Origin: Myotis daubentonii
Lineage: Eukaryota > Chordata > Mammalia > Chiroptera > Vespertilionidae
Direction: 5' to 3'
NCBI RefSeq assembly: GCF_963259705.1
Contig: NC_081850.1
Coordinates: 41,439,167-41,503,166 of the forward strand
Length of the DNA stretch: 64,000 nucleotides
Below, one piece after another: positions 46,161 to 58,399 of this stretch. Numbering within the stretch: the stretch's first letter is position 1; every line of letters starts with the position of its first letter. Under the pieces are notes generated by a model that was given only the letters and a program-made list of their open reading frames with translations, had not been told where the DNA came from and did not search any database. A program made the translations under genes and the position numbers.

Positions 46161-47629
46161 TTTTTAAAAAAAAATATCAACATGTTTTCTTCCTCTACAC
46201 ATACACTACATCTTATTATGCCATAGAACTCTACAGAAATTCATTTATATTTTCTTCCACATAACTTATTTTTATTTTAATATTTCTGATTAGTTAGGTT
46301 AATATTTTTTTGTTTTATCTTGTTGTTTTATCTCATGTATGTGTGTGTATGTGTGCTTAATTTACTAGCATGTTCTTTAGAGTTAAGTATAGGTTTCTAA
46401 TAAATAAAGCAAATTCATCTCAAACTATTCTTTTCTTTAACCCTAGATAAGAAACCGCTCAGGCTAAACTGCTCGTTTACTATATCCCACCCTTCACTGT
46501 TGCCTGGCATTAGATTATTTGGCTTTTTATCCTGCTAACCATCTTATTCGGTCATCTTATGGTCATATTAATAGTAGTTTAATAATGCCATGCACTACTA
46601 GCCTAGAGGGCACTGACTGGAGAAATTAATCATAATAAGGGGTTATAGATCAGATAGACTGTACTTTAATGCTATTGAGAAATTATTCAAACAAGATTAT
46701 TATGTGTTATTACCAAAAACCCAGGCAGCTAAAAATGTTGTCTTTGAGAACACAGACACTGGATGTCTAGTCATGGGCTAAGTCATCAATAAATTGTACT
46801 CTCTTCAGAAGCCAAGCAGGCTGAGGAAACTATCTGAAGGAATTGGGTTTAAGTGTGCTCTTTGAAGCTGACAGGAAATGGTGTTCAGTGTGTGCCAAGG
46901 TTAAAATGCTCTTACTCGAGGCTAAATTGGACGTGAACACAGTTAGCAGAGATCATTTACTATCATTTATGAACATTTCAGACCTTCCCAGTGACACATA
47001 GGTAACTATTATTCAGGAGAGCAAAATAAGTAAGTGGCAAAAGATGAAAGATGAGTACTGCAAATGGGCTGACAAATGTAACTTTTTCATTTGTATTATT
47101 GCTTAAGAATTTGTAAAATGACTAAAAATGTCATTGGTTGCTTTCATTTATTTTATTTCTAAATTAACATCAGATATTTCAAATATTTTCACAATATTCC
47201 TTTTCTTGAATTAATTTAAGGCAGAGGCAAAAATTGAGACAAGGGGGAGTATTTGAGAATTTTTTAGGGAACTTATAATGTACTAAAAGGGAAAACGCTA
47301 TCTAAAGAGGACAAATAATTTCTGCAAAACCATAGCAGGTAGGAATCCTTGTCTTCTACTCATTCACTGACTCTCCATTCCATGCTTTCAACCATTTTGT
47401 GCCCTAAAATGTTAATGAGAGTATTAAACTTACATAACTTGAGTTCTAAAAATACTCAAAAAGTAGTTGGCAATATGATATTTAATGCATGCAATAAAGA
47501 CACCAACTATAGCTCATCATCTTTGAAACATGTAATCAACAACATCTACAAAGCCACTCACTATGATATACCAAAAAGGGTCCTGAAGAACATACAAAGA
47601 AAATCCAGTTTCTTCACTAAAATGAAGGA
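46161..47629. other. No recognisable gene
   Basis: AT-rich. A 115-codon frame at 47349-47696 runs into L1 3' UTR sequence at its end, so it is not called as a gene. Confidence 0.5.
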
Positions 47630-48125
47630 GGTAGAGTTATGTAAGGTCCAAAAAGAAAGAAAAGCTGAGGAACTTATGCAGATTAAAGGAGACTAAACAA
47701 ATATGACAACTAAATATTGCATATAATTCTCACTTTGATCATAGACTTAGAAAAATAACTATAAAGGATTATTAGGGGGAAAAGATGTATTGAAAGAAAA
47801 AAAAGGATTATTAGGATAATTTTAACATTTAAATATGCATTGTGTGTTGGATAATCATACTGTATCACTATCAACTTTCCTGATTTTGTTAACTGAACTG
47901 TGGTTATGAGAGAATGTCCTTATTCTTAGGAATGTCAATTAAATTATTTAGGGTTAAAGGACATGGTATTTCCAGCTTATTTTCAAATGGTTCAGAAAAA
48001 AAAGTGTATGTGTAAAACAATTGGTGAATCTGGGTGAAAAGTATACTGGAGTTTCCTTTCCTATCTACTAGTCTCACAAGTGGTCTTGAAGTTTGAAATC
48101 TATCAAATTAAAAGATTAACAAAAA
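47630..48125 (+). mobile_element. L1 3' UTR (old)
   Basis: 'ggagactaaacaaatatgacaactaaatattgc', 'ctataaaggattattag', 'aactgtggttatgagagaatgtccttattcttagg', 'aatggttcagaaaaaaaagtg' in L1M 3' UTR order. Confidence 0.75.
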
Positions 48126-48139
48126 TGATCTGCATCTCT

Positions 48140-48575
48140 TTCCTGGCTCTTTGAGGGTTTATGCTTATGCTGGGCCCTCCCCCAGGCCATCTTGGCTTCT
48201 ACTGCTCCTGTCTCAGCAGAGGAATTTCCCTCTTACTGTCCCTCCCTCCACTGTAATTTGCCAGATCTGACTGGTTCTTCCCTGTGGGGATTGGAAAGCC
48301 ACATGCTGGGGCTAAGTCCCTTTGGCAGAATATGTGGTTGTCCCTGGGGAGTCTGGAGCTGTAACTTCCAGACTTAAGCCTGATTAGATATAACTTTTAG
48401 ACTTAGTCAGGCATAGGCTTAGCCAGTTTTGTTCCCTTCTCTAACTAGCTGCCTATGTTAACTCACCCTCACAACCTAATTACTTCCCAAAGACTCCACC
48501 TCCAAATATCATTAAACTATGATTACGATTTCAAGATATTAATTTTTGGAGGACACAAATATACAATCCATTGCA
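48140..48575 (+). repeat. MLT1-type ERVL-MaLR LTR (3' part clear)
   Basis: 'cacaacctaattacttcccaaagactccacctccaaatatcatt' to 'attaatttttggaggacacaaatatacaatccattgca' is the MLT1 3' end. The upstream half is less certain. Confidence 0.65.
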
Positions 48576-49250
48576 GTAAGTATTCCAGTTATAGCCCTAA
48601 ATCCTAATGACCTACATGTTTGCATTACTGGTGTGGTTACATTGATTACATAAGATAATAACTTATATGATTTTATGATTATTCATCACTCATCAGTACA
48701 TGGATATCAGAATTGATATTGAAAAAAAAAAAATAAAGGAATTCAGCTGCACCAACTTCAAGAAAGGTCAGGCCAAAGCCGAGGCAAAAAAAAGTAAACT
48801 TCTGAGAAATATCAAGGCTAAACCCGAATTCAGAACATCCCCAGATGAGCCATTTGATAAAATAAGAAAATTATGATATGATTTTTAGCTTACCGCCTTC
48901 ATTTGTAGATTACAATGATTCAAGGCTGTGTGTGTGTGTTTATGTATCTACATAAAGTTATAGATACATCTGTAGCTTGTATGTATTTGTGTGTATGTAT
49001 ATCTGTGCATGTGTATATGCATGTATGTTTGTTCTGTTTGCCCCTAAGAAAAAGATTAAACATTTAATTTTGTGCTTCTTTTTTTAGCATTAACTGTGAC
49101 ATATGCTCTTGGTCAAATCAGACTGCATTTTCTTCGGAGAACGAAATCACACTTTTATAGAATTTTGAAGGGGAACATCTTATTCCTATGTATAAAAAAT
49201 TCTTTTCATTATCAAACATGAGTTTCACCACTTTCCAAGTCAGGGACATA
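48576..49250. other. No recognisable gene; TG/TA-rich simple sequence
   Basis: Contains TGTG/TATG-rich low-complexity sequence at 48925-49035 and a 13-A run near 48723. Confidence 0.5.
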
Positions 49251-49427
49251 TCTATAATAATAAAAGAGTAATATGCTAATTAGACCAGACGTCCTTCTGG
49301 ACAACCTTCCGGACGAAGCCTGGGCTGCGAGGGAAGCCCGGGTCCCAGATGCCAGTGGGAAGCCAGTGCTGGCAACTGGGGGAAGGAAGGCCTACTCCTG
49401 CATGAATTTTGTGCATCGGGCCTCTAG
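49251..49427 (+). mobile_element. Short Helitron (HeliBat-like), 177 bp
   Basis: Complete: TCTATAATAATAAAAGAG at the start after A. An inverted pair 'gtccttctggac'/'gtccggaaggttgtcc'-like lies internally. The 3' hairpin region is 'gcatgaattttgtgc', then GGGCCTCTAG and T. Relative of 5511-5637. Confidence 0.9.
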
Positions 49428-50762
49428 TCTGATAATATAATTCTACAAGGGATGTCTTCACAGAAAAAATATTTACATCAAAATCTTCTTTCTGTTTTCC
49501 TGTGAACATGTCTGACACATGAATGTCCCTTATGTAATAGTGAACTGTCATTCAGAAACTGTGTAAGTATAGCTTTCAGATGTTAACCACTTACAACTAC
49601 TTCAGGCAACAATAGGCTTTGTGTGAGTAGACCTTAGCCCAAAAGAGCAAGTGAGTCTCCTGCTGATACTGTTTGTGTGAGTGAGGTGGGAGGGGTGTTG
49701 TTCTTCTATGGTGTTCTTCCAAGCTGCTTAAAAATAAAAGTGAATAAGTAATTAGTCTGCTTTTATGAAGAATTAATATTTTATGTCTGTGGAGATGAAA
49801 TCCATCTGAAATAGTTGGAAGTATGTGGAACCAAAATGAATTCACAGACAATTAGTTTGAAACTTATGAAATTGGGTCCCTATCTTCCCATTCTCTTTGA
49901 AGCAGTTAAGATCCTAAGGTCCCCACGCTCTAGCGGAAATATTTAACACAGTAAGTGGCCAGAACTAGCTGTATTTATTTTCTTACAGCATCTCATCTCA
50001 CTGATAGTCAATCACACCAGTGGTTCCCAATGCCTGACATAAGTAACTATATCTCTTCAGAGGATATTGATTGCTGTTATTTTTTTGAAAAGACATTATA
50101 TTAACTAATTACCTGGCATCTTACACATCATTTTATTTATAATGTTGACTGTTGTGAATGAGGGGTCACTAAGAAGAGAAAAGAATGAAAATAATTCTGA
50201 GCCATTATGTTCATTTTCTTCTCCTGATATTTTCTCTAAACATAATTAAAATCGTTTTATTTTTTAAAATAGTCTGTATAACGAAGTTAAATGTATGCAT
50301 TGGTATTATAGAAGGCTGTGACTCTGATGGAAATGTTTTAAATAAATGTGGTCCCTTTAATGAAACATTTAACAGGCTTAGGTACTCTTCTCTTGGACCA
50401 CTCTCAGTCATTCTGCTCCCACTGGGCCCCCCCCCCCTCTGCTCTATGAGCGTGTCACACAGGACAGGAAGTCAAGATCTAAGATCTACATTTGCAGTAA
50501 GGAGCTAGAAGCATGTTCATACATGCACCATGCCCTAAAATAGGATGGAGGGGGAAACAGAGGATGAACACATGTGCCTGATGAGACTTTAAGAGAAGTG
50601 CTTTTATTTAGGAAAAGACAGTAAGCTCAGTAGATGCAAGTGAGAGACTATGACTAGCTAAAGTTTTGTGGTAATGTGTGTTGGTTCTAGTCCATGGTGA
50701 GAGGAATGTTTTACTTATAATATTACTGTACCAACTATTCTCTGCATTCAAGAACATGTAAA
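49428..50762. other. No recognisable gene or repeat
   Basis: AT-rich with a C9 run at 50427-50437. Nothing identifiable. Confidence 0.5.
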
Positions 50763-51286
50763 TCTAGACTAATAAAAGACAAACACGCAAATTGACCGTA
50801 CCTTCACTGTTCCTTAAGCCACGCCCACCAGCCAATCAGAGTGACTATATGCAAATTAACCCAACCAAGATGGCGGCCAACAGCCACGGAGCTGGAGCAA
50901 GCAGAAGGCTTGGTCGCCCCAATATGGAGAAAGCCAAGCTTCCCGCCTGCCCGCCCTGGCTGGCTGTGAGCTCCTCTCAAGGCTACAAAGTTTCAATTAT
51001 AGAAGGTAAATAAATCCCAGAATAAAAAATGAAGAAGAAAAAAAGGAGAGGCTGGGAGCTTCCATTGCCAGGGGGGCTTGGCCAGCCTGAAAACGGCCAT
51101 CAGCCCCTCACCCCCTCTGGCCAGGCACCCCAGTGGGGACCCCCACCCTGAAGGGGGTGTGACCAGCTGCAAACAGCCATCAGCCCCTCACCCCCGCTGG
51201 CCAGGCACCCCAGTGGGGACCACCACCTTGATCTGGGGCACCCTTCAGGGCAAACCAGCTGGACCCATCCATGCACCAGGCCTCTA
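50763..51286 (+). mobile_element. Helitron, first of three in a head-to-tail array; promoter/exon-like cargo
   Basis: Starts TCTAGACTAATAAAAGAC after A. Ends CACCAGGCCTCTA directly before the next element's TC (final G missing). Just inside lie a CCAAT box (50832), an AAGATGGCGGC motif (50867) with its ATG open for 47 codons, and an AG|GTAAAT donor-like site (51005/51006). An A/G-rich stretch and two 'cagcccctcaccccc' repeats follow. Cargo resembles a captured housekeeping promoter plus first exon; source gene not recognised. Related to 1-434. Confidence 0.9.
50832..51012 (+). promoter_or_regulatory. Promoter/first-exon-like segment carried by the Helitron
   Basis: CCAAT at 50832, octamer-like ATGCAAAT at 50849, AAGATGGCGGC at 50867 (the YY1-type motif that commonly overlaps transcription and translation starts), an ATG at 50870 with an open frame, and a splice-donor-like AGGTAAAT at 51004. 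The order fits a compact CpG-type promoter with exon 1. Activity is inference only. Confidence 0.5.
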
Positions 51287-51760
51287 TCCTATATAATAAA
51301 AGGGTAATATGCAAACTGACCCTAACAGCAGAACGACTGGGAATGACTGGTCACTATGACACACACTGATCACCAGGGGGCAGACGCTCAATGCAGGAGC
51401 TGCCCCTGGTGGTCAGTGCGCTCTCACATTGGGAGCTCTGCTCAGCCACAAGCTAGGCTGATGGCTGCCAGTACAGCGGAGGTGGTGGGAGCCTCTTCTG
51501 CCTCCGCAGCAGCACTAAGGATGTCAGACTGCAGCTTAGGCCTGCTCTCTGCTGGCAAGTGGACATCCCCTGAGGGCTCCAGGGCTGCCAGAGGGATGTC
51601 TGATTGCCAGTTTAGGCCCAATCCCCCGGGGAGCAGGCCTAAGCCAGCAGGTGGTCATCCCCCAAGGAGTCCCAGACTGAGAGGAGGGCACAGGCCAGGC
51701 TGAGGGATGCCCCCGCCCCCCGCCACCGAGTGCACAAATTTTTGTGCACCGGGCCTGTAA
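51287..51760 (+). mobile_element. Helitron, second in the array
   Basis: Starts TCCTATATAATAAAAGGG directly after the previous copy. Ends with hairpin GTGCACAAATTTTTGTGCAC and CGGGCCTGTAA, a mutated CTAG. Interior has the 'tgatcaccagggggcag' and 'cccctggtggtcagtg' inverted pair, then 'ggatgtcagactgc' and 'gggatgtctgattgcc' segments. No Rep/helicase. Confidence 0.9.
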
Positions 51761-52394
51761 TCTACACTAATAAAAGAGAAAAATGGTAATTGGCGTACGA
51801 CGATACCCTTTTCATTGGCTAATCAGGGCTATATGCAAATTAACTGCCAACTAAGATTGGCAGTTAACTGCCAACAAGATGGCGGTTAATTTGCATATGT
51901 AGGCACAATGCAGGGAGGCGAAAGGGAAAGCAGGAAGAAGCCCCCTGCCACTGACAGTGATCGGAAACCCAGGGGGGAGCTAAGAGCTGGGGTGCAGGGC
52001 AAAGGCAGCCCTGGGGCCGCCTTTGCCCTGCCCCCCAGCCATGATCAGAGAATCAGGTGCCTTTTCTGCCCTGGCCAGTGATAGCAGGAAGTAGGGGTGG
52101 AGCCAGCGATGGGAGCTGGGCACGGTCGCAAGGTCGAAGCTGGCAGTCCCAGGAGCTAGGGGTCCCTTGCCTGGGCCTAAAGCGGAGCCCACGATCGCAG
52201 GGCCACTGCAGCTGCAGGTCCCCGCTGCCCGGGCGGGACGCCTAGGCCAGAGGCGTCAGGCCTGGGCAAGGGGCCCATCCTGCGATTGGAGGGTGATGGG
52301 GGTCAACACCTGAGGGCTTCCAGTATGTGAGAGGGGGCAGGCTGGGCAGAGGGACACTCCCCCACTCCCCGAATTTTGTGCACCGGGCCCCTAG
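51761..52394 (+). mobile_element. Helitron, third in the array; short sister of the 40250 copy
   Basis: Starts TCTACACTAATAAAAGAG at 51761 and ends CGGGCCCCTAG at 52394 before T. Nearly identical to 40250-41882 over the first ~430 bp but with one full palindromic 24-bp unit and no 405-bp duplication. The left arm of the 3' hairpin is lost ('cactccccgaattttgtgcacc'). Confidence 0.93.
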
Positions 52395-52614
52395 TATGAT
52401 TATAATATCATATGATATTAAATTATTTTATAATTAGGGATGTCATGCATTTATTTTATGTAATTATTAATATAATAAGTAATATAAGTAAAATCACCTG
52501 ATGTCCAGGCTAATTCTATACATTACATCAAATTGATTATATTTACTATTTTCATCTATTTCAACAATTGTATTTTATTTGTCCTGAGTTACTTAAACTT
52601 GGGAACTTTTAAAA

Positions 52615-54092
52615 ATTGTCCCTTAAACATTCTTTGGACACAGACCATTGGAAAAGAATATAATGCCCAGAAATAAACCTGTGCATAGATGGCCAATTAA
52701 TTTACAACAAAGAAATCAATAATATACAATGGGAAAGGATAACATATTCAATAAATGGTGCTGAAAAAATTGAGTGGCCACATACAATAGAATTAAAATG
52801 AACTCCTATCTTATACCATACATAAAAATTAACTCAAAATGCATATAGACTTGAATATGAGGCCTAAAACCATAAAACACATAGAAGAAAACATAGAAAA
52901 TCAGCTCCTTTATCACTGGTCTAGGCAATGATATTGTGGATTTAACACCAAAGCAAATGGAACAAAAATAAAACAAAAAAGTATGACTGCATCAAATTAA
53001 ATAAAGTTTATACACAGCAAAGGAAACCATCACCAATTGAAAAGGTAAATTATGGAATGGGAATAAATATTTATAAACCACATATCCAATAAGTGTTTAT
53101 TATCTAAAATATAAAAGGGAAAGATACCATTCAATAGTAAAAAAAAATAAATGTACACTAAATAATGGGCAAAGTACCTGAGTACACAAGATATACAAAT
53201 GGTCAACAGATACATACAAATGTCTAAAAAATCACCAATCATCAGGGAAATGCAAATGAAAGCCACAATGAAGTATTACCTCACACGTGTTAGGATGTCC
53301 ATTATTCAGAAGGCAAAAATAAATGCTGGTGAGGATGTGGAGTAAAGAGAAGCCTTGTACACTGCTGGTGGGAATGTAAACAGGTACATCCACTATGGAA
53401 AACAGTGTAGATGTGCCTCAAAATTAAAAAGTACACTATCATATTATCCAGCAATTCAACTTTGGAGTTTATGTCTAAAGGGGGGAAAACAGATTATCAA
53501 AAATGTACTTGCACTCCTATGTTTATTGTGGCATTATTCAACCTAAATGTCAGTCAATGGAAGAATGGATAAAGAAATGGTATACATATACACAACAGAA
53601 TATTATTCAGCCTTTACAAAGAAGAAAATCTTGTCATTTGTCACAACATGGATGAACCTGGAGGAGATTATACTAAGTAAAATAGTAAGCCAGACAGAAA
53701 AGAAAAATACTGATGGGACCATATCATTTACATGTGGAATCTTTAAAAAAAAAAAAAAATGAACTCACAAACAGCAGAAAAGTGGTTGCCAGGGGCTGGG
53801 GAGCAGGGAAAATAGGAAGAGGCTGGTAAAAGTGTACAAACTTTCAGCTACAACATGAATCAAGTCTGTGATTCCTAATGTATAACATGATGACCACAGT
53901 TGATAACACTGTATTGTACAATTCAAATTTGCAAATAGAGTAGATCTTAAATGTTTTCACACAAAAAGATGATAGATATTAGCTTAATGAGGGGAGTCCT
54001 TTCATACTTTATTCTATCAAATCATCATGTTGTAAATTTTAAATATTTTAGTATTTTATTTGTCAATTATACCTTTATAAAGCTGAAAAATA
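52615..54092 (+). mobile_element. L1, 3' half of ORF2 plus 3' UTR
   Basis: Long ordered match: 'catagatggccaattaatttacaacaaag', 'caataaatggtgctgaaaaaattg', 'atcatcagggaaatgcaaatgaaagccacaatgaagtattacctcacac', 'ggtgaggatgtggag', 'ctgctggtgggaatgtaaa', 'aacatggatgaacctggagga', 'gtggttgccaggggctggggag'. Frame broken repeatedly, 5'-truncated, ends near 54092. Confidence 0.93.
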
Positions 54093-54094
54093 TA

Positions 54095-54226
54095 GGGGGA
54101 GGACAAAAGTAGGTTTATAGTTGTTTGTATGAAAAAAGACATACAGGTTATGATTATTACAATAGCTTTATCAACTCAAAAGAAGGTCACAATGCAACTG
54201 TAAACCTACTTTTGCCAACCTCTGCA
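54095..54226. mobile_element. Mariner-type MITE at the L1 3' end
   Basis: Ends GGACAAAAGTAGGTTTATAG and CTGTAAACCTACTTTTGCCA, TA at both flanks (54093-54094, 54227-54228). Same family as 22907-23035. Confidence 0.83.
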
Positions 54227-54228
54227 TA

Positions 54229-54899
54229 TAATTAATGGCAATATGTGTACGTATAGATGGAGAGGCACTAATCAAAGAACAGTTTTATTTAGAGGTATTC
54301 CTTGGGGAATATGTAGTAATTGCCTGTAATATAAAGAAGGGCTGAATTAAAGTATACATTTGCATTTTGGGAGGTACTTGTAGGCAAAATTTTGTAAAGT
54401 CAATGTTTTCTGAAATGATATATTGATAGCACAAGACAATACTTTTAAACTATATTGTAATCCTGAATAATTTAGAAGGATTTTTACATATTACCATTAC
54501 ATTTCAAGGTAGCACTCATTAATTTTTCAAGAATAATATACATAGTACTTCATATATAACTACAGAAAAGTAAAACTCCTAGACACCAGATATCTATAAA
54601 ATTCAATAGAAGATATTTTTTTACTGTTTCTTATCGGTGCATGTCTACATTTCTATCAACAAAAGGGTAAGGACAATTTTTTGTTTTAAAAGCTAGGTAA
54701 AACATTTCTTTTTACAGTTTGGAAAGAGAAAATTTTTCAATAAGCTGTATCTGTCAAACACACGAGCACATGTTTATATTACCTTTTCCTATAGCCACAG
54801 TCTTGCTTTGCTTTTGCCACTCCCTTTCATTTTTCTTTAATATTTGTCACTTTCTCTTTCTTTATCTCCACTAATGTTGCATCTCTCTTTTGTTACCTA
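54229..54899. other. No recognisable gene or repeat
   Basis: AT-rich, nothing identifiable. Confidence 0.5.
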
Positions 54900-55049
54900 C
54901 TAGAGGCCCGGTGCATGAAATTCGTGCAAGGGCCTTGACCCCCGCCCCCACCCACCTCCACGCCGGGGCCTCTGCCACCTCTGTCTCAGCCCCTGCCTGC
55001 TGCAGCTTTGTCTGGTCTAATTAGCATATTATGCTTTTATTATTATAGA
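54900..55049 (-). mobile_element. Short Helitron (HeliBat-like), 150 bp
   Basis: CTAG at 54900-54903, hairpin GTGCATGAAATTCGTGCA, then a C-rich interior. 5' TC at 55049-55048 then TATAATAATAAAAGCATAA on the minus strand. Bounded by A54899 and T55050. Confidence 0.93.
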
Positions 55050-55734
55050 TTTGAGGCACCCATCTATTTTAGCTTCATTCTCCTTTCTAAAGCCACATCC
55101 TTCTGTTAGTTTTCCTCTAGATTTCTTTTGCATTAATCTATATCTTTTGTTGGAGTGTGTCTCAACTTTACCTCTTTGTAAAAGAATCAGAGCCAAGTGA
55201 AAATAATGAGGGGTGAGAAAGAGCTTTTAAGCTCATTAAGTAATCCTGATGTTTCTGATGATGTGGAATATATACATGCTGTAACCAAGATTTTGCTTCA
55301 ATGGTTTATTGCATTTTAATTATGAACCTGGGAATGAATGAAAAGTCTCATAAAAGCTATAATTAGGCAACAAACAAGTTAGCTGCCTAGACCAGAATTC
55401 TTTGAATATAAAACTCAAGTTACTAGTATTTTGAACTGTACATTTAAATAATTTGACTGTCACATTTTTTTTTTTGCTAAAATATGACATGAAGCTACAA
55501 GTGAAAAAGAAAATGATTCCTTACTAATTTCACCAACTTCCTATAATAGCTCTGCCAATTTTTATTTCCTGCTTTTCTTCCCTAGCTTTCAATATGCTGC
55601 AATACAATGCAGTTTATCACTCATTTCTAAGCAATAATTGTGCATTAAAATTGATTAGATCACCTTAAAAATTTTATATGGCTATGTTAAGAATTCAAGA
55701 TGAGTTATAAAGAATTGTGAAGGGATTAAGACGT
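55050..55734. other. No recognisable gene or repeat
   Basis: AT-rich sequence without recognised elements. Confidence 0.5.
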
Positions 55735-55965
55735 ACTAATTTATAGTTACAAAATAGTCACAGTGATGTGGAGTACATACAGCAAGGGAAGTATGGTTAA
55801 AAATATTGTAATAACTATATATGGAGTCAGGGAGGTACTTGAAATATTAGGAGGATCATTGTGTAAAGTGAATGGCTGCCTGGCAACTGTCCTGTATATC
55901 TGAAACCAGTACAAAATAGTCTTGAATATAAACTGTAATTAAAAATAAAATTCTAAAAAAGATGA
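55735..55965 (+). mobile_element. L1 3' UTR tail
   Basis: 'attgtaataactatatatggagtcagggaggtacttgaaatattagg', 'cctgtatatctgaaaccagtacaaaatagtcttgaatataaactgtaattaaaaataaa' is a laurasiatherian L1 tail. Confidence 0.75.
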
Positions 55966-56362
55966 ATTTTAAGGAGAAATGTGTGGTTTTGATGCCCTTT
56001 TGTTTCCTAAATGCAATACATTATAAAGCATAATTAGAAAGCATCAATTAAAAAAAACACAGAGTAAAACCTATCATGTCTACAAACTTTAAGAACATCA
56101 ATTTTGATATTCATTGAAAACAAAAATATTGCAAGATGTATTTATTATACATTTCAATGAATTCTGAATAAAGATTAACATCATGATAGATTGCTTGCAG
56201 TAGTAATAGGAAAGTGAACAAATAAACACTTTTATTTGCTATAATTCATTGTAAAGAATGAGACATATGTAAAATAATAAAATAGATCCTATTCACACAG
56301 TACAGTAACATCTTTATTATCCATCGGTAAGCATTTTTTGATGCTTAAGTCTACATCATTTG

Positions 56363-56590
56363 TTCTTTTTTTTTTTTTAAATATATTTTATTGATATTTT
56401 ACAGAGAGGAAGGGAGAGATTTAGAGAGTTAGAAACATCAATGAGAGAGAAACATCGATCAGCTGCCTCCTGCACATCTCCTACTGGGGATATACCCGCA
56501 ACCCAGGCACATGCCCCTGACCGGAATCGAACCCGGGACCCTTCAGTCCGCAGGCCGACGCTCTATCCACTGAGCCAAACTGGTTTCGGC
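56363..56590 (-). mobile_element. VES SINE, near full-length, 15-bp target duplication
   Basis: On the minus strand: 'ccgaaaccagtttggctcagtgg' with A box, 'cggactgaagggtcccgggttcgattcc' B-box region, then 'ggcatgtgcctgggttgc', 'gcaggaggcagctgatcg' and a poly(A)-type tail (12 T on plus strand). Duplication AGTCTACATCATTTG at 56348-56362 and 56591-56605 is perfect, so the insertion is young. Confidence 0.95.
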
Positions 56591-56605
56591 AGTCTACATC
56601 ATTTG

Positions 56606-58399
56606 AAATGGAACTTTCTGGTTAGAGATTTACATATAAATTCCTCAATGTATAAATATGTTATTGAAAATGAGAAAAAATATAAAAATATAAAGGTTGA
56701 CATTTGCAAGCTAATCATAGTCATCTGATTGTGTACTGCTATATGCTTTATCCCTAAGTATTAAATACACTGTGCTATTTTGAGATATAAAATATTTTCA
56801 ACAGCCAGAGTAATATAAATTATTGCTATGCATGGATTTAATGTGGTCACAACAACCTTTATTTATTGGACCCCATGTTTGAAACTAAATATTCAGGCAA
56901 TCCATAAATGTAGATATTTATTTTATTTACTGAAGTGAAGAAAAAAATAAAACCATAAAGTTCAAAACACTTATCTAAGCATGTCACAGAGCCATGGTTT
57001 CTTTATTAAATCCATATATTGAATACACAATTTTAGACCCAATATTAATTAAAGTATAATTAACAAAATCAACCATATGATTTTGAACAAAATTTCAACT
57101 ATTTTTCTTCAGTTGATACTATTTAATAAGTCTGAATTCTAGAAGAAATGTGATTCCACTGCACACACATACATCCTACATTTAAGTAACTTGAGGTTCT
57201 AGATAAAAATATCTTTTGATCGGCTCTCAAAAGGGTTGGTTCCAATGCTATTAAAATATATGTGGAAAATGTATTCACAATCTGAAAATTTAATGGGCTA
57301 CATTCACTCAATGATATATATGCCTCACCCATTAGTAGCCAAATTATCAGTGTACCATGACAGCTCTAAAGCAGCACAGTCCTTTAAAATCCAAGAAGAA
57401 AATACAATTAAACCACTGCTCCAGAAAAAGATCTATAATGAATTCCTTCATCTATCTACTTGTCTGCCTCCATTAAACTAGAAAGGATCCTTGGACTTTG
57501 AGAATTCTCTAGGAATTAATCTGGGAGAATACTTCACCCCACCCCCCCCAAAAAAACACACAAAACAATGTCTCAATTTGAGACTTTGAAGAATGACTTT
57601 TGTTTTAATACAGAGTTCATATGCCTTCATTTTTAGACACACATACACAAAATAAATTTAAAAAAATAAACACAAAAGGGGGTAGAATTTTTGGAAATGA
57701 TGGTATGAAGATTCTGAGCAATACTTTCTACAGAAAATTTTAAAACTGAACAAAAATACTTTTTAAAAAATTGGAGACAATGAAAAACATTAAATGTAGC
57801 CAGAAACAGAAGTAGAGTTTACTCTTGAAAAATTCCTAATCCATTGGGATAAAAATGGAAAAATTTTGGTTTTCTTGCTTAGGGGAACACTTCATACCTC
57901 CCTCTCCTGGAAATGTGGAATTGTACTCTTACTGGCTTTAGATGGCAGGTATTAGAATTCAGAGCAGCACAGGAGCTAAAAAATTAAGAAGGGCATGCTG
58001 GAAGTAAGACAATCATAAAAGGACTGTAATTCAAATTCTGAGTATTTTTCCCCCCAACAAGCTATCTATTTCTAAACATTGTATATTCCAAGGAGACTAC
58101 AAAAAAATTAGTCAGAGACGAAGGGGACTGAGGTTGGGAGAATACCCTTGAAAGATACAACTGTTCTCAGTAAGATTTGCAAGATCGCTATGTTCTGACT
58201 CAGCGTCTCCCACAAATTGCATAAAGCCCAGTCAGCAGAGAATAGCTTGAGATTTAAGAGACTAAAATTCATTCATATCAGAGTATCTGGAAATTCAGGA
58301 CACTAGAAGTGAAAGAATCAGAGAAAGTGAACCCCTAAAATTTGAACTGTAATGTAGTTTTTCTACTATTTTTCCACCTATCTTGCTGACTTTTACATG
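56606..58399. other. No recognisable gene or repeat
   Basis: AT-rich; an 81-codon frame at 57236-57481 shows no domain and no splice context. Confidence 0.5.

Noticed and set aside
47349..47696. 115-codon frame ending in a Lys/Glu-rich segment
   Set aside because: Its 3' end is L1 3' UTR sequence, so it is a chance frame entering a repeat.
48192..48377. 61-codon frame
   Set aside because: Overlaps probable MLT1 LTR sequence; no protein similarity recognised.
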